DNA of 64,000 bases from an uncultured Paracoccaceae bacterium (lineage in GTDB: Bacteria > Pseudomonadota > Alphaproteobacteria > Rhodobacterales > Rhodobacteraceae): the NCBI GenBank assembly GCA_947501555.1, contig CANMWG010000001.1, positions 930,001 through 994,000 of the forward strand, given 5' to 3'. A program made the position numbers and the translations under genes. The notes beneath the pieces are model-generated. The model was not told the origin of the DNA and ran no database searches. It worked only from the letters and a program-made list of their open reading frames with translations. The stretch's first letter is position 1. Every line of letters starts with the position of its first letter. Positions 39,622 to 48,235 of this stretch are shown here, piece by piece.

Positions 39622-40392
39622 ATGAAAAGCTACTACATGAACACGCTCCTCTTCGCTGTCGCCGCATTGGCAATCCTGTTTTTTGCAGGCCGCTACATCA
39701 ATGCGGGTCAGTCATTGTCCATGCCCGAATTCATCGCAGCCAGCGATGACAGCCCTGAAAGCACGGTGCCTCAAGTCAGCCCCTTAAGGGGTCACCGCAC
39801 CTTTGCGGCCACGATGCGCTTTGGGCAATTAACGTTCCACGGAGCGGCGTTCACGTTTGAAGACAAAGAAGCGACCGACGGTTTCACGCCCTACAACTTT
39901 GCCTTTCGGACCGATCAGTTCACGCAAACCCCGCGCATGGGCGACACGTTAATCAGCGCGTTCTACCGACGCCATAATGCATCGTTCTCGGACAATTCGG
40001 GCGTTCTGACAAACACATGCGTCAACCCCCGTGAAGGCACCAACACAAGCGCTGACGGGATCGCCCTGACCGCGCCGATCCTCTGCATGATCACATCTGA
40101 TGTATCGGGTCGACAATTAGGGATGATCGGTTTGGTGCAGCCCACGGATAATGCTGTTGGCTTGGCAAGCGGTGACGCAACCTGCCGGGGCGAGATCGCC
40201 CATTGGCGGACATTGCCCAATTTCTCCAATATCAAAATCATACTCTGCGCTGTCGTTGACCGGCCCTACAACCCCGATGCGCGACGTGCAGACAGCTGGA
40301 TGGACGTCATCTATTACCAGCAAATCAGCGACACACAGCTTGTTAACCTGCAGGCAACCGCCCGCAATTCCCGGCCTCTTGAAGGGTCGTAA
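39622..40392 (+). CDS. Unrecognised membrane-anchored protein
   Basis: 256 residues, family not recognised. An N-terminal hydrophobic segment (LLFAVAALAILFFAGRYI, residues 9-26) anchors the chain, leaving a periplasmic part of about 225 residues with four cysteines (TCV, LCMI, TCRG, LCAV) that could form two disulfides. AAAGG precedes the ATG at 39622. It is followed by tRNA-Gly and another orphan envelope protein, and might be part of a locally acquired set. Confidence 0.7.
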   Translation: MKSYYMNTLLFAVAALAILFFAGRYINAGQSLSMPEFIAASDDSPESTVPQVSPLRGHRTFAATMRFGQLTFHGAAFTFEDKEATDGFTPYNFAFRTDQFTQTPRMGDTLISAFYRRHNASFSDNSGVLTNTCVNPREGTNTSADGIALTAPILCMITSDVSGRQLGMIGLVQPTDNAVGLASGDATCRGEIAHWRTLPNFSNIKIILCAVVDRPYNPDARRADSWMDVIYYQQISDTQLVNLQATARNSRPLEGS

Positions 40393-40437
40393 TCGGCATT
40401 GACGCGCTCTAACGGGACGCGTATCTCGAGCGCATCA

Positions 40438-40511
40438 GCGGGTATGGTGAAAAGGTATCACGAAAGCTTCCCAAGCTTCAGTTACGGGTTCGATTCCCGT
40501 TACCCGCTCCA
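40438..40511 (+). tRNA. tRNA-Gly (anticodon CCC)
   Basis: Cloverleaf read directly: acceptor GCGGGTA/TACCCGC, D stem GTGA/TCAC with GG in the loop, anticodon stem AAAGC/GCTTC with loop TTCCCAA (anticodon CCC), T stem ACGGG/CCCGT with loop TTCGATT, discriminator T, encoded CCA. Total 74 bases. The outer anticodon-stem pair is A.C, a mismatch. It decodes GGG glycine codons. Confidence 0.95.
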
Positions 40512-40555
40512 GACGTGCGATAGGTCAGACCACTGTGTTTTCGCAAGTTGGACGA

Positions 40556-40582
40556 TGTTTCGCCATTATTGGCAGCGAAACA
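40556..40582. other. Hairpin downstream of tRNA-Gly
   Basis: Perfect 8-base stem TGTTTCGC / GCGAAACA with an 11-base loop, 45 bases after the tRNA and 31 before the next gene. No T-run follows. It may be a tRNA transcript end or an operator. Confidence 0.45.
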
Positions 40583-40612
40583 CCCCGGTATCGTTAACTA
40601 TTGGAACACATT

Positions 40613-41053
40613 ATGCGCCTCCCCATCATCGCAGCAATTGCCGCCTTTCTTACTTTGTTTTCAACCGTTTCTGCCAGCGCCCAAGTTAACGGCACGCGCG
40701 AGGCGCTTCAGTTCGTCGAAGAAACCAAACTGACGGACCCGGCAGGTCAGCCCATCTCGGTCTGTCACCTTGTTGAACACCGGGTTTTCCTGTTCCTGCC
40801 GATCTACACAAGCTCAATCAGCTATGCACTTGGTGAGAACCGGTGCGATACGGACCGCTACGGCGATCTAAGCGCACAGGAACTGAAATACCAACAAGGG
40901 CTTGGCAACATCTCGGCCGATCTGTCTTCGGTCCCGTCATTAGGCACCGGCACTGTCATCAAGAACTACATCGTTCTGACAATCGGCGGGCTGGCGATCT
41001 TGTTTGGGCTTGTGGTCTTCATCCGTCGAAAATATCGCGAAATTATGGGCTAA
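40613..41053 (+). CDS. Small secreted, C-terminally membrane-anchored protein
   Basis: 146 residues, family not recognised. The start MRLPIIAAIAAF at 40613 is preferred over ATG 40601 because of the GGAA six bases before it and the signal-peptide layout; cleavage probably follows SASA. Two cysteines lie in the mature domain (SVCHLVEH, ENRCDTDRY). One C-terminal membrane helix (IVLTIGGLAILFGLVVFI) is followed by the basic RRKYREIMG. So it is a small periplasmic domain tethered to the inner membrane. Confidence 0.7.
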   Translation: MRLPIIAAIAAFLTLFSTVSASAQVNGTREALQFVEETKLTDPAGQPISVCHLVEHRVFLFLPIYTSSISYALGENRCDTDRYGDLSAQELKYQQGLGNISADLSSVPSLGTGTVIKNYIVLTIGGLAILFGLVVFIRRKYREIMG

Positions 41054-41143
41054 TTTGCCCAACAGGATATTGGCCCAAGGTCACAAACGGCGTAGGAGTT
41101 CATCGAACACCTACGCTTCTTTTATTTCAAGGACAGGACCCAA

Positions 41144-41494
41144 ATGCCAAATATCACACGCCACCACACCAACGCCAGAATGAGCCAATTGGTCATCCAC
41201 AACGAGATCGCCTATCTGGCAGGTCAAGTTGGTATTCCAGCGGCGTCAGTTACGGATCAAACCAATGATATTCTTGGGAAAATTGATGCGCTTTTGGCGG
41301 AAGCTGGCACCGACAAAACCAATCTTCTAACAGCACAAATCTGGCTGTCCGACATCGACACACAGTTTGCCGAAATGAACGCAGCCTGGGACGCATGGGT
41401 GCCTGAAGGGCATGCGCCTGCCCGGTGGACCGGTGAGGCCAAACTGGCCACACCTGACTTTTATGTTGAGATCATCGTGACAGCGGCGATCTAA
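41144..41494 (+). CDS. Rid family protein (YjgF/YER057c/UK114)
   Basis: 116 residues, RidA fold. The strand NEIAYLAGQVG and the helix with QTNDILGKIDALLAEAGTDKTNLLTAQIWL are typical. Arg94 (APARWTG) corresponds to the carboxylate-binding Arg of RidA enamine/imine deaminases, but the following VEV-xx-L segment is replaced by GEAKLA, so it belongs to a side branch of the family whose substrate may differ. AAGGACAGGA lies upstream. Convergent with the A24-like gene. Confidence 0.88.
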   Translation: MPNITRHHTNARMSQLVIHNEIAYLAGQVGIPAASVTDQTNDILGKIDALLAEAGTDKTNLLTAQIWLSDIDTQFAEMNAAWDAWVPEGHAPARWTGEAKLATPDFYVEIIVTAAI

Positions 41495-41506
41495 CGCAAG
41501 CAGCCT

Positions 41507-41524
41507 GTCATTTGGTCAAATGAC
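41507..41524. terminator. Hairpin between the Rid gene and the A24-like gene
   Basis: GTCATTTG / CAAATGAC with a two-base centre, inside a wider GCCTG...CAGGC pairing (41503-41536). It lies between convergent genes. There is no clear T-run. Confidence 0.55.
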
Positions 41525-41541
41525 CCGATGGCAGGCGCACC

Positions 41542-42003
41542 CTAAAGCACAAATAAGACGGCCAACCCTGCAGCCCCAATCGGCCAAGACATCGGCAATA
41601 CCGCCTTGGCGAAAATCAACCATTCGCTGTCTTCCGAAGCGAAGGATTTGCGCAGTAGCTTAATCAGAATTGCGCTGGCAAAGATAGCCCCGACAAACAC
41701 GCCCAAAGCAAGCCACCCTTTGCTCAGCGGAACAAACAGCGCCACGCCGGCCAGCAGCTTTACAGCGCCTGCCCCCATACCAGCGGTGGCATAGAGCAAT
41801 ATGCCAATGGCAAATGCAACAGCCCCAAGACCCAGTTGCCACAACATTGCAGACCGATCAGCCGAAATCACCAATAAGATCACAAACAGCCCTACAGGCA
41901 CCAACGTCAGCCAGTTTGGAATGCGACCAGTGCGCGCCTCAAACACCATGGCGCCGATCAGGACTGCCCCCATCGCATAAGCGGCAAGCTGGGCAAACAT
42001 CAC
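41542..42003 (-). CDS. A24 prepilin peptidase-like membrane protein lacking catalytic aspartates
   Basis: 153 residues with about five membrane helices, shaped like the CpaA/TadV short form of A24 peptidases. The first motif reads [14 protein letters not shown] with Glu22 where the family has Asp. The second reads [12 protein letters not shown] with Ala80 where the GxGD motif has Asp. Both active-site acids are therefore absent, while the surrounding sequence is well kept, so proteolysis is not expected. No pilus genes are near. Its ATG overlaps pgi's stop (ATGA), which places it last... in fact upstream-to-downstream order on the minus strand is zwf, pgl, pgi, then this gene, so it ends the zwf operon. 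Confidence 0.8.
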   Translation of the reverse strand: MMFAQLAAYAMGAVLIGAMVFEARTGRIPNWLTLVPVGLFVILLVISADRSAMLWQLGLGAVAFAIGILLYATAGMGAGAVKLLAGVALFVPLSKGWLALGVFVGAIFASAILIKLLRKSFASEDSEWLIFAKAVLPMSWPIGAAGLAVLFVL

Positions 42004-43598
42004 ACTCCGTTCCCTTGTAAGAACGCAACCAAGGCCGCCGTTGACCCATCTTTGTCTGCGGCTGATTGCGCACCTTCAACCACCGGCTGCAAAGCAGTGG
42101 CCAGCTCTTTGCCCAGTTCCACACCCCATTGGTCATAGGAATTGATGCCCAGCACTGCGCCTTCGACAAACACACGGTGCTCGTAAAGTGCGATGATCTG
42201 TCCTAACACAAAGGGGGTCAGCTGCGGATACGCGATCGTGACCGACGGCCTGTTACCCGGAAAAACGCGGTGGCGCGCTTGGCGATCCAACTCATCGCCT
42301 TCGAATTTATCTGCGACTTTGTCGCGGGCCTCATCCAGCGTGCGCCCGCGCATCAACGCCTCAGATTGCGCAAGGCAATTGGCGACAAGCAATTGGTGCT
42401 GATGATGCAGATCATCCTCATGGCCCCGGGCGGCGACCAGAAACTCGCATGGGATCACACGAGTGCCTTGGTGGATCAGCTGGTAGAATGCATGCTGGCC
42501 ATTCGTGCCGGGTTCACCCCAAACCACCGGACCGCTGGGCACATCCAAATCGGCGCCATCCATGCTGACACCTTTGCCGTTACTCTCCATCTCAAGCTGT
42601 TGAAGATAGGCCGGTAACCGGCTGAGAAGATTATCATAAGGCAGGACCGCACGGGTGGCGTAGTCGCAAATTTGATTATGCCAAATCCCCACCAAGGCCA
42701 GCAAGGCGGGTAGGTTTTCGTGCCATGCCGCAGACTGAAAGTGGCGATCCATCGCCTGCCCACCGCGCAAGAAATCGCGGAAGGCCACATGCCCCACAGC
42801 CATCATCAGCGACAAGCCAATGGGCCCCCACATGGAATACCGGCCGCCGACCCAATCCTCAAAACCGAACACGCGGGACGGATCGATCCCGAAGGCCGCG
42901 GTCTTATCCGCAGCCGTTGAAAGGGCTGCAAACTGTGCGCCAGTGTCGCTGACCTTCTCGGCCATCCAGGCCTGAGCTGTGCGCGCATTGGTCATAGTTT
43001 CGATAGTGGTAAAGGTTTTTGAAGCCACAATCACCAGCGTTGTCGTCGGATCACATTGACGCAAAACGCCAGCAATATCAGCCGGATCAACGTTGCTGAC
43101 AAAGTGGCATCGCGGCCCATCATGGAATGGCGCAAGCGCTTTGACAGCCATGGCTGGCCCCAGATCGGATCCACCGATCCCGATGTTGATCACATCGGTG
43201 ATCTTACCGCCCTGCCCTTTGAAGGCACCCGTGCGCACCTCTGTGGAAAAGATCGACATCCGCGCAAGCGTGTCTTGGATACCAATCATGACATCCTTAC
43301 CATCCACAACAACAGGATCGCCATCCAGGTTGCGCAGCGCGGTATGGAGCACCGCGCGGCCCTCGGTCTCATTGATCGGCTGGCCTGCAAACATCGCGTC
43401 GCGTTTGGCGGCAACGCCCGTGGCATCCAACAAGTCGATCAACAGCGCGCGCCCTTCGGCATCGATGTTGGTCTTGGCATAATCCAACACTATACTGTCC
43501 GCCTGCGCGGTGAATTCCGCCGCGCGCTCTGCATCCACAAGCGTCTCGAACCGACGGTCTGCTACTTTTGCATGATGGTCCTGCAAATTCTTCCACAT
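42000..43598 (-). CDS. pgi: Glucose-6-phosphate isomerase
   Basis: 532 residues, interconverts glucose-6-phosphate and fructose-6-phosphate. Family motifs are [16 protein letters not shown], the STFTT-like [29 protein letters not shown] (signature) and the C-terminal [15 protein letters not shown]. It lies 3 bases after pgl and overlaps the A24-like gene. In organisms using the Entner-Doudoroff route, Pgi mainly recycles fructose-6-phosphate, which fits its operon with zwf and pgl. Confidence 0.97.
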   Translation of the reverse strand: MWKNLQDHHAKVADRRFETLVDAERAAEFTAQADSIVLDYAKTNIDAEGRALLIDLLDATGVAAKRDAMFAGQPINETEGRAVLHTALRNLDGDPVVVDGKDVMIGIQDTLARMSIFSTEVRTGAFKGQGGKITDVINIGIGGSDLGPAMAVKALAPFHDGPRCHFVSNVDPADIAGVLRQCDPTTTLVIVASKTFTTIETMTNARTAQAWMAEKVSDTGAQFAALSTAADKTAAFGIDPSRVFGFEDWVGGRYSMWGPIGLSLMMAVGHVAFRDFLRGGQAMDRHFQSAAWHENLPALLALVGIWHNQICDYATRAVLPYDNLLSRLPAYLQQLEMESNGKGVSMDGADLDVPSGPVVWGEPGTNGQHAFYQLIHQGTRVIPCEFLVAARGHEDDLHHQHQLLVANCLAQSEALMRGRTLDEARDKVADKFEGDELDRQARHRVFPGNRPSVTIAYPQLTPFVLGQIIALYEHRVFVEGAVLGINSYDQWGVELGKELATALQPVVEGAQSAADKDGSTAALVAFLQGNGV

Positions 43599-43601
43599 GG
43601 T

Positions 43602-44273
43602 TTAGCGCTCCGCCCAATGTACTGTTGTGCCATTCAAAATTGCCGCGACTGGCGCCTCGCTGGGCGACAAACCCTGCGCCCGCTCAAGTGCTGCGCGCTT
43701 TTCAGGCCCGATGATCACCAGATGCCGCGACATTGCAGCATTAAGAACCTTCGCCGAAAGCGTAATGCGCGGCTCTGGCGCACCGGGTGCACGCATCGCG
43801 ACCAGATTATCGTCGCCGTTCAGCGCCAGATCAAGCTGGTCCGCACCGGGGAAAATAGAGGCCGTGTGCATATCCGCCCCCATGCCAAGCAACATCACAG
43901 AAACAGGCAGCTGCGCATCTAAATCAGCGGCCAGCTGTGGCAGCTTTTCTTCCGGCGTCTCAGCCTCGGCATAAAGCGGAACATACTGCGCGGTGGCGGC
44001 CTTTTCGATCAGCAAGCGCTGGCGCAACAATCGGGTATTTGAACGTTCCGAAGTTTCCGGGACCCAGCGTTCGTCCGTCAGCATCACATGCACCCGCGCC
44101 CAATCCAGATCAACGGCGCAGAGGCTGTCAAAAATAGGTCCCGGCGTGGTGCCCCCCGGGACAGCAAGTGACGCACGGCCATGGACCAACAGCGCATTCT
44201 TCAATTCGCTGGCCAACGTGTCGGCCAGATCCATCATCATCATCTCCGCGTCCGGATATGCGATCAGTTTCAT
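43602..44273 (-). CDS. pgl: 6-phosphogluconolactonase
   Basis: 223 residues, hydrolyses 6-phosphogluconolactone to 6-phosphogluconate. It has the SOL/NagB-like fold: LAVPGGTTPGPIFDSL, VHVMLTDERWVPETSERSNTRLLRQRLL and LLGMGADMHTASIFPGADQL, the last with the usual GMGxDGHTAS pattern (here A-D-M-H). It lies between zwf and pgi. The 92-base gap to zwf carries three phased TGTACG repeats. Confidence 0.95.
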   Translation of the reverse strand: MKLIAYPDAEMMMMDLADTLASELKNALLVHGRASLAVPGGTTPGPIFDSLCAVDLDWARVHVMLTDERWVPETSERSNTRLLRQRLLIEKAATAQYVPLYAEAETPEEKLPQLAADLDAQLPVSVMLLGMGADMHTASIFPGADQLDLALNGDDNLVAMRAPGAPEPRITLSAKVLNAAMSRHLVIIGPEKRAALERAQGLSPSEAPVAAILNGTTVHWAER

Positions 44274-44320
44274 TGTCGGGTCTCCCTCAGGGCGATGTCA
44301 TCGTCAGATTGCAGTCTGTA

Positions 44321-44348
44321 TGTACGGTATATGTACGCCGTCTGTACG
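44321..44348. repeat. Three phased TGTACG direct repeats upstream of pgl
   Basis: TGTACG at 44321, 44332 and 44343, exactly 11 bases apart, i.e. on one face of the helix. Each contains the palindrome GTAC. They lie between the zwf stop (44366) and the pgl start (44273), 48 bases before pgl. Such phasing suggests cooperative protein binding and an internal promoter, by inference. Confidence 0.6.
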
Positions 44349-44365
44349 CAGAATTTATACGAAAA

Positions 44366-45820
44366 TCAGACCTTTATGTCGCGCCATTTGCGGTTGTCGC
44401 GGTGCAGCAACATCATCGCATCCTCTGGCCCGGCAGAGCCCGCATCATAAAGCTTGGGCACATCATTACGTGCCTCCCACCCGACGATCAGCGGGTCAGT
44501 CCAACCCCAAGCGGCCTCAACCTCATCACCGCGCATGAACAATGTCTGGTTGCCCCGGATCACGTCCATGATCAGCCGTTCATAGGCATCCGTCACATCC
44601 TCAGCATCATCGCCAAGCGCCTCCGCAAAGGTCATATCCAGCGGCACATCAATCAAACGCATGCCGCCCGGCCCCGGCTCCTTGATGGTGACCTGCAGGT
44701 CCATGCCCTCATTGGGCTGCAACCGGATCGACAAGATATTGCGATGGCGTGCCTGATCGTCGTCAAAGATCGAATGACCAAGGTCTTTAAAAACAACAGC
44801 AATTTCGGACGAACGCGCCTTCATTCGCTTGCCAGTACGCAGGTAAAAGGGTACGCCAGCCCATCGCCAATTGGCGATATGGCACTTCATCGCGATAAAG
44901 CTTTCGGTAAAGCTGCGCGGGTTTTCGGCATCATTGCGGTAGCTGGGCTCATCTGTGGTGGCATCATATTGACCACGCACGATGTGATGTGGCTCAACAG
45001 GCTCTAACGCTCTGATAACTTTTAACTTTTCATCGCGCACTTCGTCCGCGCCAAACTGGCTGGGTGGCTCCATTGCAATCAGGCAAAGCAATTGCATCAG
45101 GTGGTTTTGCACCATGTCACGCATCGCGCCGGATTTATCGTAATAGGCCCCGCGCCCGCCGACACCCACGGTTTCAGCTACAGTGATCTGAATATGGTCG
45201 ACGTAATGGTTGTTCCAAAGCGGTTCAAACAGCACATTGCCAAAGCGCACAGCCATCAGGTTCTGCACAGTTTCTTTACCCAGATAATGGTCAATCCGGT
45301 AGATTTGGCTTTCGTGAAAATGCGTTGCCAACGTCTGGTTCAAGGCACGGGCTGTTTCAAGATCACGCCCAAAGGGCTTTTCCACAACGATCCGGCTTTT
45401 CGCGTTTGCAATCTTATGGGTGTGCAACCGTTCAGCCAAATCGCCGAATAAGGAAGGCGCCACAGAGAAATAGAAAGCTTGGACCACATCTTGGCGGACT
45501 AGGCCTGCGAGCGTTGCCCAACCGCCCTCGCCCTTTGCGTCAATCGTGACGTAATCTAGACGATCAAGAAAATCCTGTAAGCTCTTCTTATCATTCGATT
45601 CATCGCCACCAAATTCGGCTACGGCATCTGCGATCATCTGCCTGTAACCGGCCGTATCCAATTCAGAACGCGCAGCGCCGATAATCCGGGACTGGGCTGG
45701 CATTTGACCCGCACGGAACCGGCGGAAAAGACCCGGCAGGATTTTGCGGCGGGCGAGATCGCCTGTCCCGCCAAAGATGACCAGATCAAATGTTTCGACA
45801 GGAATGACGCGAGAAACCAC
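44366..45820 (-). CDS. zwf: Glucose-6-phosphate 1-dehydrogenase
   Basis: 484 residues, oxidises glucose-6-phosphate to the lactone with NADP. The NADP motif IFGGTGDLARRKILPGLF is at the N-terminus, the substrate/catalytic motif YRIDHYLGKETVQN is in the middle, and FYLRTGKRM follows. The start is a GTG at 45820 supported by GGAG 7 bases upstream. First gene of zwf-pgl-pgi. A palindrome GTTAGCGCTAAC lies 27 bases upstream. Confidence 0.97.
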   Translation of the reverse strand: MVSRVIPVETFDLVIFGGTGDLARRKILPGLFRRFRAGQMPAQSRIIGAARSELDTAGYRQMIADAVAEFGGDESNDKKSLQDFLDRLDYVTIDAKGEGGWATLAGLVRQDVVQAFYFSVAPSLFGDLAERLHTHKIANAKSRIVVEKPFGRDLETARALNQTLATHFHESQIYRIDHYLGKETVQNLMAVRFGNVLFEPLWNNHYVDHIQITVAETVGVGGRGAYYDKSGAMRDMVQNHLMQLLCLIAMEPPSQFGADEVRDEKLKVIRALEPVEPHHIVRGQYDATTDEPSYRNDAENPRSFTESFIAMKCHIANWRWAGVPFYLRTGKRMKARSSEIAVVFKDLGHSIFDDDQARHRNILSIRLQPNEGMDLQVTIKEPGPGGMRLIDVPLDMTFAEALGDDAEDVTDAYERLIMDVIRGNQTLFMRGDEVEAAWGWTDPLIVGWEARNDVPKLYDAGSAGPEDAMMLLHRDNRKWRDIKV

Positions 45821-45846
45821 AGTAAACTCCGCTTTTGGGTAGAGAC

Positions 45847-45858
45847 GTTAGCGCTAAC
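45847..45858. promoter_or_regulatory. LacI/GntR-type operator before zwf
   Basis: Perfect 12-base palindrome GTTAGCGCTAAC, CG-centred as for LacI-family sugar-acid repressors such as gluconate regulators. Its place at 27-38 bases before the zwf start fits a repressor site. It differs from the AAAGCGCTTT sites of the agl locus, so a different regulator is expected. Confidence 0.6.
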
Positions 45859-45973
45859 GCGGATTGGCTACGTCATCTAACGCCGCAAGTCTATACCGAT
45901 TGCCAATGATCTGGAAACCATTGAGCCCATTTCCTGACACCAAACGCCTTAAATAACGATTAACATCAATCCC

Positions 45974-46561
45974 TTAGGCATCTAATTCAGCATCCCAATA
46001 AAGAAAATCCAACCAGCTTTCGTGCAAATGGTTGGGAGGGAATTTTCGTCCGACGTTATGCAACTGTTCGGCCACAGGTTGGCGTGGCGGTTTGGCAAGG
46101 CGCATTCCTGACTGACGCAATGACCGGGATCCTTTGCGCAAGTTACAAGGCGAACAGGCCGCCACTACATTTTCCCAGCTTGTCACCCCACCGCTGGCAC
46201 GCGGCACGACATGGTCAAAGGTCAAATCCCCTTTGGCCCCGCAATATTGGCAACAAAATTCGTCCCGCAAGAACAGGTTAAACCGGGTGAAGGCGACCCG
46301 TTTTTGCGGTCTGACAAAATCTTTCAAGACCACAACAGAAGGGATACGGATAATGGTTGATGGACTACGCACAACCTCATCGTATTCGCTGACGATATCG
46401 ACCCGGTCCAACCACGCGGCCTTCACCGCCTCTTGCCAAGGCCAAAGGGACAACGGGTAGTAGGACAGTGGCCGGTAATCTGCATTCAACACAAGCGCTG
46501 GATAATGCTTCAACGCCCCTGGTTCTCTGACGAAATCGGTCCTGAAATCACTCTGCGTCAT
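45974..46561 (-). CDS. HNH endonuclease-domain protein
   Basis: 195 residues. The C-terminal half holds a zinc-supported HNH domain: RDEFCCQYCGAKGDLTFDHVVPRASGG, then SWENVVAACSPCNLRKGSRSL, with two CxxC pairs, the catalytic His in FDHVVP and the Asn/His region WENVV. The N-terminal half (ALVLNADYRPLSYYPLSLWPWQEAV) is typical of the stand-alone HNH family conserved in alphaproteobacteria, which has no known role in restriction. Single gene. Confidence 0.9.
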   Translation of the reverse strand: MTQSDFRTDFVREPGALKHYPALVLNADYRPLSYYPLSLWPWQEAVKAAWLDRVDIVSEYDEVVRSPSTIIRIPSVVVLKDFVRPQKRVAFTRFNLFLRDEFCCQYCGAKGDLTFDHVVPRASGGVTSWENVVAACSPCNLRKGSRSLRQSGMRLAKPPRQPVAEQLHNVGRKFPPNHLHESWLDFLYWDAELDA

Positions 46562-46704
46562 ATCTCGTTTCCCACACGGCCTCGCGCGGGAACATGCGTC
46601 ATACGGCGTTCCCGCTGTCGTCTTAAGAGAAGACTATATATCGCGTCAGATTTGTGACAACCCCCAGCATATGCGGCAATTTTTACCGGTTTATTGGGTG
46701 ATTG

Positions 46705-47430
46705 TCAGGCAACCGCGGGCAATTCGTGCAAGATCAGCCCACCACGCCCGGCAAGTTTAGCCCGCGCCAACGCAACCGACGCATCCCGCATCAAGACTTT
46801 GAGCGGGGTCATCCCATCCGCGGCCACCGCCCCAACAGAGACTGTGACATGGAGCAAACCATCTGCCGTCGTGACTTGAATGCCGCCTCGCAATCGCTCA
46901 GCGATGGTCGCGGCAATGTCCATCGGCGCCCCCGGCATATAGATTGCAAACGTCGCGCCGTCTAAACGCCCGGTGATATCCGTGGCGCGTGTCGACTCGC
47001 GAAATTTCATTGCAAGCGCCATCAAACAAAGGTCGCCCGCGTCATGCCCCAGTCGCTGATTGATCATCTTAAGCTGATCAACGTCCAGCATCAAAAGGGC
47101 CCCACTTTGCGGCAACGCGCGTGTTGCGTACCGCGTAAAGGCATGCCGATTGTATGTGGCCGTCAATGGATCCCGATTTTGAACGCCATCCAGCCGATGT
47201 TGCAGCCGACGCAAAGGATCCGAGATAGCGCGCAGCATCAACGTAAACGGCACGACCACCACAAGCATCTGCGCCGCATAAATCAGTGCGCCACCATGCA
47301 ACCGACCATCACCGATGAAATCGATCCCAACAACCATTGCCGCTGACACCAACAATATCAGGGCCAACTGCATCGCATGTTCCATTTTCCGCGATGGGGC
47401 GAGTAGGCTGAAAAGTAAATTCTGTGACAT
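46705..47430 (-). CDS. Membrane protein with a degenerate GGDEF domain
   Basis: 241 residues. Two N-terminal membrane helices (about 20-36 and 47-68) precede a GGDEF-like domain that begins DPLTATYNRHAF and includes ALLMLDVDQLKMINQRLGHDAGD. The active loop reads RLDGATF (155-161), where active diguanylate cyclases have R-x-GGDEF, so the catalytic Glu and the second Asp are lost. Synthesis of c-di-GMP is unlikely. It may bind nucleotide or a partner protein. Monocistronic. Confidence 0.85.
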   Translation of the reverse strand: MSQNLLFSLLAPSRKMEHAMQLALILLVSAAMVVGIDFIGDGRLHGGALIYAAQMLVVVVPFTLMLRAISDPLRRLQHRLDGVQNRDPLTATYNRHAFTRYATRALPQSGALLMLDVDQLKMINQRLGHDAGDLCLMALAMKFRESTRATDITGRLDGATFAIYMPGAPMDIAATIAERLRGGIQVTTADGLLHVTVSVGAVAADGMTPLKVLMRDASVALARAKLAGRGGLILHELPAVA

Positions 47431-47566
47431 AAATCTTTCTCATCCACATGGCCCCGGGCATGAGCTCATTACGGACTGAAATTCATCACCAATTTCTTAA
47501 TTTTTTCACGAAAATATGAGATAAATGCCCACCAATAGGGTTACGCACAAAAAACAGGCGCAACCA

Positions 47567-48235
47567 CTAGCTCATCCCTAGCCTGTCGCGCATGAATGCC
47601 AGCGCCACCGACAGCCCGTCAGGCGCGATCCCATGCCCGGTGCCCTTCATGACATGCGCATAGACTTCCTCCCAGCCAGCGCCTTGAAGGGCCTCGGCGG
47701 CTTGCGGCAAGGATTGAGGTGGCACGACGTCGTCTTGGTCTCCGTGGATCAGCAAGACAGGCGGGCGACAAACGACCTCATCCACAAGGCTTTCCGGCTC
47801 AAGCAAACGCCCCGAGAACGCAACAATCCCCGCCACAGCATCTTCGCGCCGTGGCACCACATGCAACGCCATCATTGTCCCTTGTGAAAAGCCCAACACG
47901 ATTACCTGTTCTGGTAGCAGATCTTCGTCTACCATGACCCCATCAAGGAAAGCATCTAAATCAGCCGCAGCCCGGTCCAGCCCTGCCCGGCTTTCTTCTT
48001 CACTGGACCCATCGATCCAAGGGATCGGGAACCACTGAAAACCCATCGGCGCGCCGATGCAGGTCTCAGGCGCGTCGGGTGCAATAAACAGCGTGTCAGG
48101 CAGATGTTCGCCCAACGGGTCCGCCAGCCCAATTAAGTCTGCTGCATTGGCCCCATACCCATGCAAAAACACCACGCAAGAGCGTGTTTCGCCGGACACT
48201 GGTTCTTTTCGCTGAGCTTCTAACGCGCGTGTCAT
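47567..48235 (-). CDS. Phospholipase/carboxylesterase family alpha/beta hydrolase
   Basis: 222 residues of the YpfH/carboxylesterase 2 family. VVFLHGYGANAADLIGLA forms the oxyanion region. The catalytic triad is Ser117 (GFSQGT), Asp169 (HGDQDDVVPP) and His201 (GTGHGIAP). The start at 48235 overlaps the stop of the upstream glycosylase gene as ATGA, so the longer open frame to 48313 is not used. Likely cytosolic; the substrate is unknown (short acyl esters are usual for the family). Confidence 0.87.
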   Translation of the reverse strand: MTRALEAQRKEPVSGETRSCVVFLHGYGANAADLIGLADPLGEHLPDTLFIAPDAPETCIGAPMGFQWFPIPWIDGSSEEESRAGLDRAAADLDAFLDGVMVDEDLLPEQVIVLGFSQGTMMALHVVPRREDAVAGIVAFSGRLLEPESLVDEVVCRPPVLLIHGDQDDVVPPQSLPQAAEALQGAGWEEVYAHVMKGTGHGIAPDGLSVALAFMRDRLGMS

